Origin: Callorhinus ursinus
Lineage: Eukaryota > Chordata > Mammalia > Carnivora > Otariidae
DNA length: 64,000 bases
Direction: 5' to 3'
Assembly: GCF_003265705.1 (NCBI RefSeq)
Contig: NW_020313285.1
Location: forward strand, 19,988,711-20,052,710
Positions 11,486 through 23,759 of the stretch are shown one piece after another. The notes below the pieces were generated by a model that was not told the origin of the DNA, searched no databases, and saw only the letters and a list, made by a program, of their open reading frames with translations. How positions within the stretch are numbered: the first letter of the stretch is position 1; each line of letters begins with the position of its first letter. A program made the translations under genes and the position numbers.

Positions 11486-14045
11486 CTAAGCACCACCCTC
11501 AGTCACACCCCAGGTAGGATCGCCGTGCTGGGTCGAGCCGTCTGATCTGCTACCCTGCAAAGCTGTCCAGTGGCTTGATGAATCCGTGCCGCCGTCGCTT
11601 TGTGTTTCAGAGATAAGGATCCACGCTTATCGGTGGGAATTACACTCTGGGCACTTGTGCCTTGCTACTGCACTCAGCTGGTAGTTAGACCTGGTTTCTG
11701 CCACTTGCCGTGCTAGTTTTCACCATTGCAAAGATTTCTTGTTCTTTCTTGTAAACTTATGCATTGGTGCAAGGAGAATGCCAAGCCGTCCCTGTTTGCC
11801 TTCATCATATTGGGTCTCTGCCCGGTCTTTCACTTTAGTATCAGTACTCAAATTCATATTCCGGTCTCTCCCCTTCCCCCTCCCTTTTCCCTCTCTTCCC
11901 CTTTCAGCTGCTGTTATTACGTGGAGTTTGGAGCCTAAGCTTTGAAAACTCCCATGTGGCGCCTGTCTTAAGTTGGAGCATGCTCAGTAGCCAAAAACGG
12001 ATTTCGGTTGCAAAAAGAACTGGGGCGAGGATAGCCCGGGTATTTGGACGTGTGCCCGATTCCTAACAAATGTTCCAATTCTGGTTTTGATGGCATTGAA
12101 GAATGGAGCTGTAGGCCATCCTGGAGGTGAGGAATGCCTGAACACCCTGGGCCAGATCACTATCTTGATTGCAGAGACATTGTTTCCTGACCAGCTGGAG
12201 GTCTAGAAGGGGGTGAAAAACATTCCTGGCTGCTTGTGCGTTTAAATGGGTGTGGTGCTAAGTATATCTTGTTTACCTTATCTTTCTGTGGAAAAAGTTT
12301 TGAAGTCTGGCTGGGTTTGTCACATCATGCGTGTTGCCTAGCACTACCAAAAGTGTTCTTATCTAGCAACAAAGGCTGGGTAGGTGGAGGTTGTGGCTTG
12401 GCTTCACAGAAGTTGAGAGGAAAGGGTGCTTGAGTTGCTGTTTTAAAAATTCAATTTAAGTTCTTAAAAACCAGAGTACTTGCATTTCCTTAGAGTACCC
12501 GAATTGCCCAGAGTGAGTTTTGAATTTTAATTTGAAACCTAAAAGGCTCAAAAACCTTAGTCCTATTAAATTTAGTGACATTGCAAGTAGGGGAAAGTTT
12601 CTGCTAGATGTCACTCTGGTAGTGGCTGTTGTAAGGAAAACAATACCTAGACACAATGTGACAGTTTCACACGTATTGATCAGAATACTCTTAGGAAATT
12701 TGTGTGTTCCAAATTTAGTAAGTAAGGGATTATTTACAAATTTGTACAAATTCTTTTTTTTTTTACACTCCTTTGGTAGCTGTTTTTTCCCTGTGCAGTG
12801 AACCCTGGGATTGCAAGAATAGGGAACAACTCATAAGAGACAATTTAACAAAATTTAACCTTCACAAAGGTGGTACATAATACCTTTTAGGTTTTTAAAA
12901 TTTAATTTTTGATTGCGTGGTTACATTCCCCTTTCTTTCCCTCTATATTGCGGATCCCTCAGTCAGCATGCCTTTTTCACATAGCTGTTTTTATTGCATA
13001 AATGTTACTGTGTATCTTGGTTAGAAAAATTCACTCATCATTTATCCTTCCATTTCTTTTGGATCTGAAATAGCTAAAATAGACAGTAAAAGTTAGGTGA
13101 ACCTCCTCAGTTCGCTTTCCTCTTAGATTTTAAATGCATCCATATGATACAGTCTGGTAAAAAGGAGGAAAGCCAGCAGTGAACTGGGGAAAAGAGAAGA
13201 ATAAAATATTTTTGTAGATTCTGTGCAGATTTGGTGGTATTATCTACTTGTCTGGTTCACCTAGGTAGGCGCCACAGAAATGGGTAGATTGATATGTGTT
13301 GCATTTCTTTTCCCCCTGGCAAAGTCAGCTATTAATTTCAGTGGGACACAGTGGCAGAATGTTGTTACTAATGAGGTTTGAATCACATTGTTGTTTACTG
13401 TTGGTTATGTAACATGTTGCTGGAAGTATTATTAAAAGTTCCCTTCTACAGCAAGGTAGAGGCAAGTAAATTCTGCTTACTCTTTCTTCACTGCGTTTTA
13501 ATTCTTGGCTGAACCTGAAGGCACATTACACTATAACCATAATTATACCTGGGCAGCCTGTTTCCTGTTTTCATCATGAACCCAAACATTATGATTTGCA
13601 GTGATGATCTTTTTTGTCCTTTGCCTTAAACAGAGGCAATATGTTTTCTCTGTCTACTGAAAACAGATTTGTGACTTGGTCAAATCAAAGATACTGGCTT
13701 CCTAGTGTTTTGAAGACTAGGCAGTAAAATACCAGTTTTTCATCTTAGTAATTTCAGTTGAAATACAAATACTATCTAAAAAAAATCTGTTTCACACATA
13801 TTGTTTGATAGTATTTTATGTAAATTTTAATGTTACCAGTAGTTTCTAGAGTTTTTGAATTAAGAAAGCCCTTTTTGTTTATGACTTATCAGTGTTTATT
13901 ATTACCAGATGTATATGTTGGTTTAGGCACTGAGCCACACATTTGGGTGAATTTCAGAGCCTGCTTTGAGTATACTTTAAGATATAGCCACCTTTATTCC
14001 TTTGGTTTATCATTCTGCACTGTTTTCTTCTGGAGCAACCGTGTT
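11486..14045. other. SMAD5 intron 1, 5' part
   Basis: AT-rich intronic DNA without a recognisable exon or strong repeat. Possible acceptors such as 'tttgtgtttcag' at 11600-11611 exist, but I could not pair one with a convincing donor. Open frames here are short and look accidental. Confidence 0.5.
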
Positions 14046-14051
14046 CCCTCT

Positions 14052-14130
14052 CTCGTGTGTGTGTGTTTCATACTAACCACAAAGAAGAAACCAAAATAGT
14101 TTATTTCTTCAGATGTTGCCACTGCCTTAT

Positions 14131-14167
<37 letters not shown>

Positions 14168-14229
14168 CATACTAACCACAAAGAAGAAGCCAAAATAGTT
14201 TATTTCTTCAGATGTTGCCACTGCCTTAT
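14052..14229. repeat. Tandem duplication with internal (GT)n
   Basis: Two adjacent copies are present. Copy 1 is 14052-14130 (79 bp) and copy 2 is 14131-14229 (99 bp). Each starts 'ctcgtgtgtg', continues through 'tttcatactaaccacaaag' and ends 'gttgccactgccttat'. Outside the GT run they differ by a single base (AAACC against AAGCC). The 20-bp length difference lies entirely in the (GT)n. The near-identity indicates a recent duplication. Confidence 0.97.
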
Positions 14230-14950
14230 ATCCAGTGGATTAGCTGGTCTACTCATAAGGTCTTTTACTCATAAGGTCAAAGACGGTGAAGAAAATTTCC
14301 TTTTATAAAGGAAGTCGCAGCCTGATAGATGATTTTTATCTCTACCAGTCCGAATATTCTGGAGAAGAGAGTTACCTGGAAGGATAGGACTCATGAAGGC
14401 TGCACAGAGGTAGAGTGCTTTCCCACCAAAAGAGATGATGCACGACCCCAGGAAGCCTGTCCATGTTCTCATACCTTGTTTTTATTCTTCCAAAGCTAAT
14501 AGAATAATAGAACTGGAATTTTTAGTGCTAGATTATCCAGTTTATTGCCATTGTCTAGAACTGTGAATCTGAGAGGTATGTTTACTAGTTGGAAGTTTAA
14601 GATGTACAGTTCTTTTTGAAGAATTGTTAAGATTTAGATTGTTAGGACATCTCCCATTTTCATATGTCACCTTCATATTCTAAAATTTTACTGTTTTACA
14701 AGTTTGAGAAGATGGTATAATTACATAGTAGGTTTTTCAGAAATAGTCATCTAGTTCCTAACTTTTTAGTTTTGGTGGTTTTTTTGTTTGTTTTGTTTTT
14801 GTTTTTTTCTTTTGTTTTGCTTTGGGCAGCTAGGTGAGAAAATTTTGGCCCTATCATAGTAGAGAGGTGGTTTCAGTGACTTTTCTTTCTGCTTTTATTG
14901 TAGTATTCCCTAACTTAGTTGTGATAGTATTTTAGAAGAAAGAATTCTTT

Positions 14951-15143
14951 TTTTTTTTAATGTTTTATTTATTTATTCATGAGAGTCAGAGAGAGAGAGA
15001 GAGAGAGAGAGAGGCGCAGAGGAGAGGGAGAAGCAGGCTCCCCGCCGAGCAGGGAGCCCGATGCGGGACTCGATCCCAGGACCCTGGGATCATGACCTGA
15101 CCCGAAGGCAGACGCTCAACCATCTGAGCCACCCAGGCGCCCC
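14951..15143 (-). mobile_element. CanSINE (antisense)
   Basis: It has a T-rich tail, 'tgttttatttatttattcatgagag', a long (GA)n, a body 'gcaggctccccgccgagcagggagcccgatgcgggactcgatccc' and the head 'gagccacccaggcgcccc'. A 14-bp duplication, AGAAAGAATTCTTT, flanks it at 14937-14950 and 15144-15157. Confidence 0.95.
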
Positions 15144-15157
15144 AGAAAGAATTCTTT

Positions 15158-16610
15158 ATTAGACAGTTCTATATGGGCAGTACTATAATTGTAATTGACT
15201 TTTAGAAGCTAGTGTTAAAGTACATTTTGTAAACAGATTTTGCTCTTGAATTCTGTGGTATGCCAGTCTCTGTCTATAATGTATATACAGTTTACAGACT
15301 AGTATGCTCTATGAAAATTTGACAATGGTTTGATGTGTTATGAGATTCTAACTAGACTTTTCCTTTTGATTTCTGTGTATCTTTTGTTATTGCTGAAAAT
15401 AACAGTAAGAAAAAAACTGGTGTCACCATCCCACCTTTCTCTGAGCGTAGCACCTGGGGTTCTGAGAAGTGTCTTACACTTTTCAAATTTAACTATGATC
15501 TCAGAATATGACTGGTGCTTTCAAGGCAAGTTTTGTTTTGTTCAGTTCTGTTTTCATGATGTGTTAGGATATGTCTTGCATCCTATCTGGTAGGCTGTAT
15601 AACTTGAGATCTAGTTATTCTGGTTTGTATGTTCCCAGGAATGGGGGTACTACAGAAATATTTCAAAGCTAGTCTTATTTTTCCCCTTATTTACATCTCT
15701 GTGCCCACTTAAGCGAGTGCCTGCTTAACTCACTGACTATTTCCACTTTTTTGAGGTGGAAGTGTATAAATGAGTGACAACAGGAGGCAAAAAGGTACCC
15801 AGAGCCATATTTGCTCCCTTTTCTTCTATGTGACTTGAATTCTGGGGTGCACATGAGGTATCTTGAGAACATCTTCCTAAAGCATCGTGTACACGGGTTA
15901 GTGCTTTGTGCTCCTGAGACCACTTTATAGTGTAATGATTTGGTATCTGCCCTTGACGATTTTATAATTTAAAGGAAAGCACTATAATGATTGACCAGCT
16001 CTGTGTCTATTCCTGTGCCTACAAGCCTGTACAAGTATACTCCAACACATCTGGTAGTAATATAGGAAATCTTGCAGGCTCTGTGGGGGTGAGTATACAT
16101 CTAGATCAGGCTCTGCTTAATTAGAGGACTTAGAGGAGCAGGTGAAGTTTAAAGAGTGATTAAAAACTGGGAAACAAAAGTCTGGATGTGGGAGATAAAA
16201 AAAGAGAGACTTGTGTGGGCACAAAGAGAGACTATGTAAGATTATTCTGTGAGAAGTGTCAGGGAACATGAGTTCAGCTCCTGAATGGCTTTGAAATCCA
16301 CTATGAGAACTTTTGATATCTTTGGAAATTGAGAGCCATGATTGGGAGAAGTGGAGATTGAAGTGTTTCTCTACTGAAAGTTGTTTTGGTGCCCATGTAA
16401 TTGTAGCCCCTTTTCCTTATAGATGTTCCCATAAAGAATGGTATTTCTGAATCTAGGCAGGCTTGTAGGCAAACTTGCTCCTGGTTTCTCTTCTCTGCCT
16501 GCTGCCATGGATATGGCTTACATGTTTTAATAATTGTATGTCTGGATCCGGGATTGGTTTGACAGTAGTGGTGCTGATACTTGGTGACTACTATTGATAT
16601 TAGAACCATA
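15158..16610. other. Intronic DNA, nothing recognised
   Basis: No exon, RNA gene or firm repeat assignment. Parts of 16080-16310 have a faint antisense L2 flavour. Open frames are short on both strands. Confidence 0.45.
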
Positions 16611-16619
16611 GGGAAGGAT

Positions 16620-16803
16620 TTTTTTTTTAAGATTCTATTTATTTATTAGAGAGAGAGAGAGCACATGAGAGGGGGGAAGGTCAGAGCGAGAAGCAGACTC
16701 CCTGCTGAGCAGGGAGCCCGATGCGGGACTCCATCCGAGGACTCCAGGATCATGACCTGAGCCGAAGGCAGTTGCTTAACCAACTGAGCCACCCAGGCGC
16801 CCC
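16620..16803 (-). mobile_element. CanSINE (antisense)
   Basis: Tail 'tttttttaagattctatttatttatt', GA-rich body, 'ctgctgagcagggagcccgatgcggg' and terminal head 'gagccacccaggcgcccc'. The flanks carry GGGAAGGAT at 16611-16619 and 16804-16812 as target duplication. Confidence 0.93.
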
Positions 16804-17292
16804 GGGAAGGATGTTTTTTAAAGCTTTACCCCCACCAGCCACAAAAATGTTACCCTTGAAGATATATATATATTGTCTATATACATATATATATGCAAGT
16901 GACTTTCTTCCATTGCAGGTGATCCTAAGGGCTTTGGTTCTCCAACCTGCTGCAGATCTGGGACTCTTTGTTAAAATGGTGGGAGGTAGGGCCCTAATCT
17001 CAAATCTAATGAATCTGAATTTTGTGAGATGGTTATGAGAAATTTCTTTTTTTAGAATCTCTATCCATAATTCTTTTCTACAGGTTTGGCTGAGATTATG
17101 GTGGGTTGTGACCCATATGGGCATTTATTTGTGTGGGTTGATATGCTCAGCAGGTTCTGTTTTGGCTAACAGTGTTGGGTGAGATTTTTGGATTGGTTGC
17201 TTGCCTTTTATTTTGGATTGAAGCAGTTAGGTGTTGGAGCAGAAAGTGAGGGAGCTGTTTCAGTGAATTGAAAAGTCAAGTCTGGGCATGAG

Positions 17293-17296
<4 letters not shown>

Positions 17297-17332
<36 letters not shown>
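17297..17332. repeat. (GT)n microsatellite
   Basis: An uninterrupted dinucleotide run of about 18 units, followed by a degenerate 'ctgggggtgagtgtgt' duplication. It is likely length-polymorphic. Confidence 0.9.
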
Positions 17333-17333
<1 letters not shown>

Positions 17334-17549
17334 TGGGGGTGAGTGTGTCTGGGGGTGAGTGTGGAAGGTGGTTTGTGTGTGTCTTTATGGGAGTTGGTTA
17401 AGAGGTCCTACTCAAGTAGCTTGAGGTAAGAACAGGATCTTTGGGTTTTTGATGTTAATATGATTTCATTTGAAATGGAAGCCTGGTAAAGCTTAATAAC
17501 ATTTCATTCATACATTTAATGTATGTAAAATGTAACACCTGATCTTCCT

Positions 17550-18420
17550 TTAGCTTTGCTATCAGCCTTCTCCCAAATCAGTTGATGGCAAATCCTGTTC
17601 TTCCAGTAGTCAGGTGCTGACACCTTGGAATCATTGTTGACTCTTCTGTTCTCACATTCCCCGTATCTCTTCCATCAGGAAACTTACTATTCCCTGAAAT
17701 GTATGTGAAGTTGTCTACTTCTCACCACCCAACTGCCATCACTCTGGTCTAAGCCATTATCATCTCTCACCTAGCTGACTGCAGCTCTGAATTGGTCTCC
17801 CACTTTTAAAACCCTTGCTGTTGATTCTCAGCACATCAGCCAGAGTAATTCTTTAATAGTGTTAGTCAGAAACTGTCATGTCTCCATCAGAGAGCTCTCA
17901 GATGGGTCATCATTTGACTTACAGCCAGTGCCCTTATATGCAGGTCTCTTACCTGTTTAACCCCATTTCTTATTTTCCCCTCCTTGTTCAAGGCTATACT
18001 GGTCTTGCAGTTCCCAGAGTGTCCCAGACATGCTCCCACCTTGGGACCTTTACATTGCCTGTTGCCTTTGCCTGCCATGATTTTCCACAGATATCTGCCT
18101 GGCTTGCTCCTATTTCCTTCAAGTTTTGACTCCGTTGGTGCTTACTCAAGTGAGGACCAGCATAGCCACCCTATTTAAAATCACACCTCTCCCACAGCAC
18201 TTCCCGTTTACCTTCCTCTGCTTTATTTTTCTCCATAGCACTTTTCACCTAACAAACTATACTAATCACTTATTTGTCTTTTTTTCTATCTCCCTCCACT
18301 AGAATGTAATGCCACATGAGGATAAAGGTTTTGGTCCCCTTTATTTATGTGTGTATTCCCAGGTCCTAGAATGCTACTTCAAAAAATATACTTTTGAATG
18401 AATTACTTGAATAAATTTAA
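17550..18420 (+). repeat. LINE-2 3' end (sense)
   Basis: It follows the L2 3' region in order: 'ctaagccattatcatctctcacctagctgactgcagc', 'cacatcagccagagtaattc', 'ccttgggacctttacattgcctgttgcctttgcctg', 'ctttatttttctccatagcacttttcacc', 'ccactagaatgtaatgccacatgagg' and the terminal 'cccaggtcctagaatgc...ttgaatgaatta'. Confidence 0.85.
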
Positions 18421-18439
18421 CAAGTTCTCTGAATATGCT

Positions 18440-18780
18440 TAGTATTGTTTCTTAAAGATTACATTCTAGTGGGAGAGAAAAAATCAAGTAAGTCAAATAA
18501 TTACACATTGGTTCATAGAGTGAAGGAAATGAACACAGTATTGGATTAGGGATTGGGGAAAATCTACTTTATATAGGATTATGGGTGATCAGGGAAGGTC
18601 TCTGGGATGACAGCTGAAGCTGAAGTTTGAATGATGAGAGAGCTTGGAAATTGGTGGTTGAGGCTTGAGGAAAGTGGCTCAGGCAGAGGATGGCATTTGT
18701 AAAATCTCTGAGGTACAAAAGACATTCCAGTATAGGAAGATAAATGCTTTTGAAAGATGAATTGGGAGCAGAAGGTGTTT
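18440..18780 (-). repeat. LINE-2 fragment (antisense)
   Basis: 'ttacattctagtgggagagaaaaaatcaagtaag', then 'gatcagggaaggtctctgggatgacagctgaagctgaag', then 'aggcagaggatggcatttgtaaaatctctgaggtac' is the antisense L2 order. It is diverged. Confidence 0.65.
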
Positions 18781-19277
18781 GCCCCTAGTTTCTCATTGAT
18801 TTTTCTTAAATTTCAGCCTCCAAATTTGTATAATCCTAATAAAGTAGAGAGAATTCTTTTGAAATACGAATGTCTCTTGAAATGTAAATCCCCTCTTTAG
18901 TAAGAATTTTAATATGGCTGAAGTGCAGCTGGACTTTGGTTTGAAATTTGTTTTTTCCCCTGACTATACAAGAAATACATTTGTTTTAAGAAGTACTGAA
19001 TTGTATGAGGCAGAAAGTGAGAAGTACCCCAACCCTTCAGCTAAGATCCTTTCAAAAGCTTTTTAGTACATTCTCTTTCATTAATTAAAACAAATATTTC
19101 TTGAGCATATGTATCACAGGGCTTATAGCAATAAGTGAAAATAGATATGGTTCCTCTCATTTATGGTCTTGCAGAATTTGCACTCTTTCGGGGCTGGACA
19201 GTTAAATGTAAAAAATTTAGGTATGTTAAGTGCTACAAAGTAGAGGTATGTGATGCATGCATTAAGAATATATAATA

Positions 19278-19487
19278 GGGGGCGCCTGGGTGGCTCAGTC
19301 GGTTAAGCGGCTGCCTTCAGCTCAGGTCATGATCCTGGGGTCCTGGGATCGAGCCCCGCATCGGGCTCCCTGCTCGGTGGAGAGCCTGCTTCTCCCTCTC
19401 CCTCTGCCTGCCACTCTGCCTACTTGTGCTCTCTCTCTCTCTCTCTCTCTCTCTGTCAAATAAAGAAATAAAATCTTTAAAAAAAAA
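19278..19487 (+). mobile_element. CanSINE (sense)
   Basis: Head 'gggcgcctgggtggctcagtcggttaagcg', tRNA-like box text 'atcgagccccgcatcgggctccctgctcgg', a (CT)n stretch and the tail 'aaataaagaaataaaatctttaaaaaa'. It is flanked by AAGAATATATAATA (19264-19277) and AAGAGTATATAATA (19488-19501), one mismatch in 14. It sits inside an old antisense L2 (about 19080-19560). Confidence 0.95.
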
Positions 19488-20039
19488 AAGAGTATATAAT
19501 AAAGGGATTTTATCTACACGGCAGCGTCTAGGAAGGCTTCCCTGGAGAAGGGATGCTTGAGCTGAAATAGAATTTGTGTGTGTGTGTGTCTGTGTTTTGT
19601 AATGTGTTAGATCCTTTTGTAATGTATAATGTTTCTTAATTTTACATTGTTTTCATTTATAGCTAGATAGCACTGCTTTTCTTTGTATTTGTTAAGTACT
19701 CTGCATTATTGTCTAATGGATAGTTTGCAGTTTCTCGAAAGAGTTTCAGGGAACTTAACACACAAGGATCTCTTGGTCTTATTGTTATCCTGGTTTTCTT
19801 TCTAGCTCTGAGGTCATTTCTCTAAGAAATGACAAAATATTTTAATTGAGAGGGATATATAGTCAGGTCTTCATAAACCAGAGGTAGACTATAAAAGGCC
19901 AAGGTGATAGCAGACAGTAGGTTCATAGTTATATTCTTAAGTACCTCCAGGTTCTGACGTAAGAAGTAGCACGCATTCCTGCCTGCTCAATTACTGGCCT
20001 TCTGTGCTTGCTGTATATGTATTTTGCTCTTTTTAATTT

Positions 20040-20235
20040 AATTATTATTATTTTTTATTTTGAGAGAGAGCACACATGAGCTAGTGGGGGGCAGGGCGCA
20101 GAGGGAGAGAGAATCTGAAGCAGGCTCCAGGATGGAGCCCAACACAGGGTTCATTCGATCTCATGACCCTGAGATCATGACCTGAGCGGAAATCAAGAGT
20201 CGGATGCTTAACCGACTGAGCCACCCAGGCACCCC
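20040..20235 (-). mobile_element. Older CanSINE (antisense)
   Basis: A diverged copy: 'attattttttattttgagagagagcacacatgag', 'gaagcaggctccaggatggagcccaacacaggg', 'gaccctgagatcatgacctgagcgg' and 'gactgagccacccaggcacccc'. No clean target duplication is visible. The divergence suggests an older subfamily. Confidence 0.85.
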
Positions 20236-20459
20236 TTTTTTTTTCACTCTATTTTAATGCCCCATCTTTGTTGGTTATCATAAGGAAAGAAAATTAAGTG
20301 ATGTGCTAAACTAGCATAAGAAGTTCTTTGTAGCACCTTCTCTTTTTTCCGTTATTCTTTTAAGATCTTTGAGATTACAGATAGTGTTTTTTTCAGGCCA
20401 AGTTCCTGGCTTATTAGACCCAATAAATTGTGAATAAATGAAACATCTATTGTCATAGA

Positions 20460-21400
20460 TTCACCTCACTTCTAGTCATATGATCCTCCAAATCTACATA
20501 TTCTGTCTTGAGCTTTAATTTCACATCTCCTTGGAGGCGTATCAGTGCTTTTACTCCCTTAAAGCCAGCCCTTCACCAATGCTTCTTGCCTCGTCTTGGC
20601 TATAACTAGAATTGCCTTTTTTTAGGTAAGTGATGTCTTTTTAGCTTTTAAACCTTTCCCTCTCTTGCTTGCCCTTGTTTCTCTTGTGGGTGGTCACCAA
20701 GTCCTATTGATTGTTTATTTGTAATGCCCATCACATCTCATCATTTTCTGTCTCTACTGCCATTGCGGTAATGGTCTTTGTACCCCTGTACTGGTGTGTC
20801 TTTCCATCATAGTTGGATTTCTACTGTGTTTTCCCTCTACCTTCTCTGCCCCCCTCCCCCCGAATTAAGTCTCTTCCTTGGTTATTTCTGACTTTTCAGA
20901 ATTCCTCTTAGAACATACCTTTCTGCTTAAAACTGCACTGCACATAGGGTTTCTTCTAGCAGCCTGACTCTAGCCTCATATTCATTCTTCCCTGTTTGGC
21001 ATCCCTTCTGTGGTGGTGCCTTTCCCTTTTGTTTCACAGACTGGCTAAGTGTCTTCTTGCCTCATTTGGCTTAATGACACTTTTCCTTATTCTTGTCCTT
21101 TATAACCAACTGTATTGTGAATTATAGATTGTCATATTCCTATTTTGATCTTGTGATAATTGTTCCCAAAATTTGTGCCAAAATGATGAGCGGTTTTCCA
21201 CACCTCATCCTTAAGGCTTTTCTTCACCTTAGTGCAGTGCCTATGGTTGGGGGGAAGGACTGTGAGCTAGGCAGAGCTCTGTTTTTTTGTATACTGGCTA
21301 AGCCTTCCACTTTGTCTGTCACTAGTCATTTGCAACTCAGTTATTTTTTTCTTCAGCAATCTTATTAACAAGTATGTAATCTTTTCACCTTCTCCCCCTC
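20460..21400 (+). repeat. Probable LINE-2 (sense), diverged
   Basis: Features recalling L2 include 'tgtctctactgccattgcggtaatggtctttg', 'gaacatacctttctgcttaaaactgcactgcacatagg' and 'ctcattatttggctt'-type text further on. It is pyrimidine-rich throughout. Assignment is tentative and the boundaries are approximate. Confidence 0.45.
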
Positions 21401-23535
21401 ACCCCCTATTTTCCAGTTATATTGGGATAATTCCTCTTCCTTTCTCTTATATTTATGATCTCCCTAAATCTCAGTTTCAGAGTGTTTGCTCACTAGACTT
21501 AATTATATTCACTCAAACTGCAATATTGGTGAGAATTAACTGGCTCACTTTACACAGGTTGTCCTGTGTATTCCCCAATGGGATTTTAGGTTTTGGGGGC
21601 TTCTCTGGTTTTAAAGCTAGAAATAGAAATTCCCTGAAAGGTGTCTTGGGCATGTTCAGGTTAGTTTCTATTTTTTGTTTTATTAACTTGGGTAGCCCAC
21701 TCTGCATTACTGTAACAAGATGTGGCTTTTAAGGAAAAGGCTCATTTTGACACTTAGAATTGTAAAAGGTTGGTTTAGTATGGCCCTAGTAAGAGCAAAA
21801 AAAGAGAAAACATACTTTGTTTTCTGTCCCTGATTATGCTATTGAAATAAGGCTTTTTATACTTAAGTACTAAAATGTGAAAAATGTTAAATAAATGTTA
21901 CATGTTCTAAATAGCTTTTTAGGGATGTTTATTGCAAAAGAAAATAATTCTCTGTTAAGTTCCTTGAAGTGTCCTTGTTTTCTTAGGAATTAAATGTATC
22001 ACCTTCAAAAAATAACAAATATGTATTATTCCCAGTGGTGTATTTTAGGATAGCTTCAGGATTATCCCAATATAACTGGAAAACAGGGGGTGAGGGGGAG
22101 AAGGTGAAAAGATTACATGCTTGTTAATAAGATTGCTGAAGAAAAAAATAACTGGGCTGCAAATGGCAGTGTGTGAGATGGCCCAGGATGAGGCTGGCAG
22201 AGGCACAAATAGAATCTGCTTGGAAGCCAGGTTTTCATGTAGGGCACTGTCTCACATATCTGGATTGTCAAATGCATTTTCCTTTCTACTTAGAGGAGAG
22301 CACAGAGGGAAGCAGTGAAGAATGTGGGAGAAGCTATGCGGAATGAAGAAAGAGGAGGCAGAAAAGAAGAGTCAAATAAGAACAAAAGAGAAAGGAGGGC
22401 AACAGATAACTGGTGGGAAGTGATGGGGAGCATGAGAAGGGGCTTTGGGGAGGACAAAAGAAAAAGCTGCATTATTTCCTTATTTCTTCTAAGTTGTAGT
22501 TACAGTTTTTTCACCTTAGAACATCTCTGAAAGTGGAATCTGTCTTACATTCAGTGGTATTTGAGTGTTGGTTTTGGCCAGGTGATAGTTGTGATGTAGT
22601 TGTCATTGCGTGGGCATACACTCTTGTCTTTGTGTTTATGTTGCTGTCATTTCTCCCATTTACAACCTTTGGGAAGATGAAACAAACACGAGTATCAGAA
22701 CTTTCAGGATGGGTATCTGGCTTGAATGACAGTCCTGGAGTAATATTGGAACACTCTTCAGACCTACAGTCTTGAGGGCAGAAGGATGATAATGTGAAGA
22801 AAAATTTTAAGCGATAAGCACTGATAGTTAATTTGCTGCTTGTTCTTTCTTCAAGTTTAACACAGTAATGGTACCATTTATGTAGATGGCTTTGTATATT
22901 TGTTGAAATAAAGTAGCTCAGCTATATTTTTTAAAACCCTTGGCCTGATAGCAAGATGTTCATGATTATTACAACAGTAGTAACTACAGTACAGAGTACG
23001 CACCATGCCAGGCATTAAGTGTTTATCTCATTTAATTCTCAGAACTGATATTTATTATATAAAATAGAAAAAATAAAGTTAGGTGTAAATGTTAGATACA
23101 AAATGTGATTAGACTTCAAGTCTGGTGTTTTTATGTGTTACAATGCATATATTATTATCCCTGTATAGATTAGCCTTATTGTATATTTCCAGCCAGTTTA
23201 ATTCTACCGCCTATGTTCTCGCAAACTGAATTTAGTATTTTCTCACCCTGGTAGATAAAAACTCAGATTTTGTGTCTTTACCCACAATCGCTTTTATGCC
23301 TATGATAAAGCTGCTTCACCCATCTTGTCTCTCCCCCTCCTCCCTTGCCCAAAGGGCCATCCCCTGAATTTCTTTTAGCACTTTGTACACCCTTAGGGCA
23401 TCTGTCATTCTCCATTGTGTATTGTAGGTATGGGTATATTTTAATTATCAATTTGCCGGAGATGAACTTTAGCACTGGTTATGTATGTGCCTCAGTAGAC
23501 TCTGAAAGCATTGAAGAAAGGGAGCACAGAGGAGG
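21400..23535. other. Intronic DNA, little recognised
   Basis: AT-rich intron. A short MIR-like piece ('acgcaccatgccaggcattaagtgtttatctcatttaattctcag') lies at about 22985-23042. 'ccaatataactggaaaacaggggg' at 22069-22092 is the near reverse complement of 'ccccctattttccagttatattggg' at about 21401-21425. No exon is supported. Confidence 0.45.
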
Positions 23536-23538
23536 ACC

Positions 23539-23759
23539 TTATTTATTTATTTATTTATTTATTTATTTTTTAAAGATTTTATTTATTTGAGAGAGCGAGA
23601 ATGAGAGAGAGAGAGAGAGCACATGAGAGGGGGGAGGGTCAGAGGGAGAAGCAGACTCCCCGCTGAGCAGGGAGCCCAATGCGGGACTCGATCCTGGGAC
23701 TCCAGGATCATGACCTGAGCCGAAGGCAGTTGCTTAACCAACTGAGCCACCCAGGCGCC
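23539..23759 (-). mobile_element. CanSINE (antisense)
   Basis: Begins with a (TTTA)n tail and 'aaagattttatttatttgagagagcg', continues 'gcagactccccgctgagcagggagcccaatgcgggactcgatcc' and ends 'actgagccacccaggcgcc'. The short flanking direct repeat AGGACC (about 23533 and 23760) is probably the start of the target duplication. Confidence 0.93.

Noticed and set aside
10745..11500. Antisense transcript at the SMAD5 promoter (an antisense RNA is known at the human locus)
   Set aside because: Nothing in this sequence alone defines its exons, so no feature is reported.
11021..11545. Several 130-160 codon open frames on both strands in the CpG island
   Set aside because: They overlap each other, are Pro/Gly/Arg/Ala-rich as any GC-rich DNA would be, and have no recognisable domain. 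They coincide with the promoter and exon 1.
11600..11680. Possible second non-coding SMAD5 exon after the acceptor-like 'tttgtgtttcag'
   Set aside because: No convincing donor follows and I cannot confirm the leader sequence from memory. Transcript data are needed to call it.
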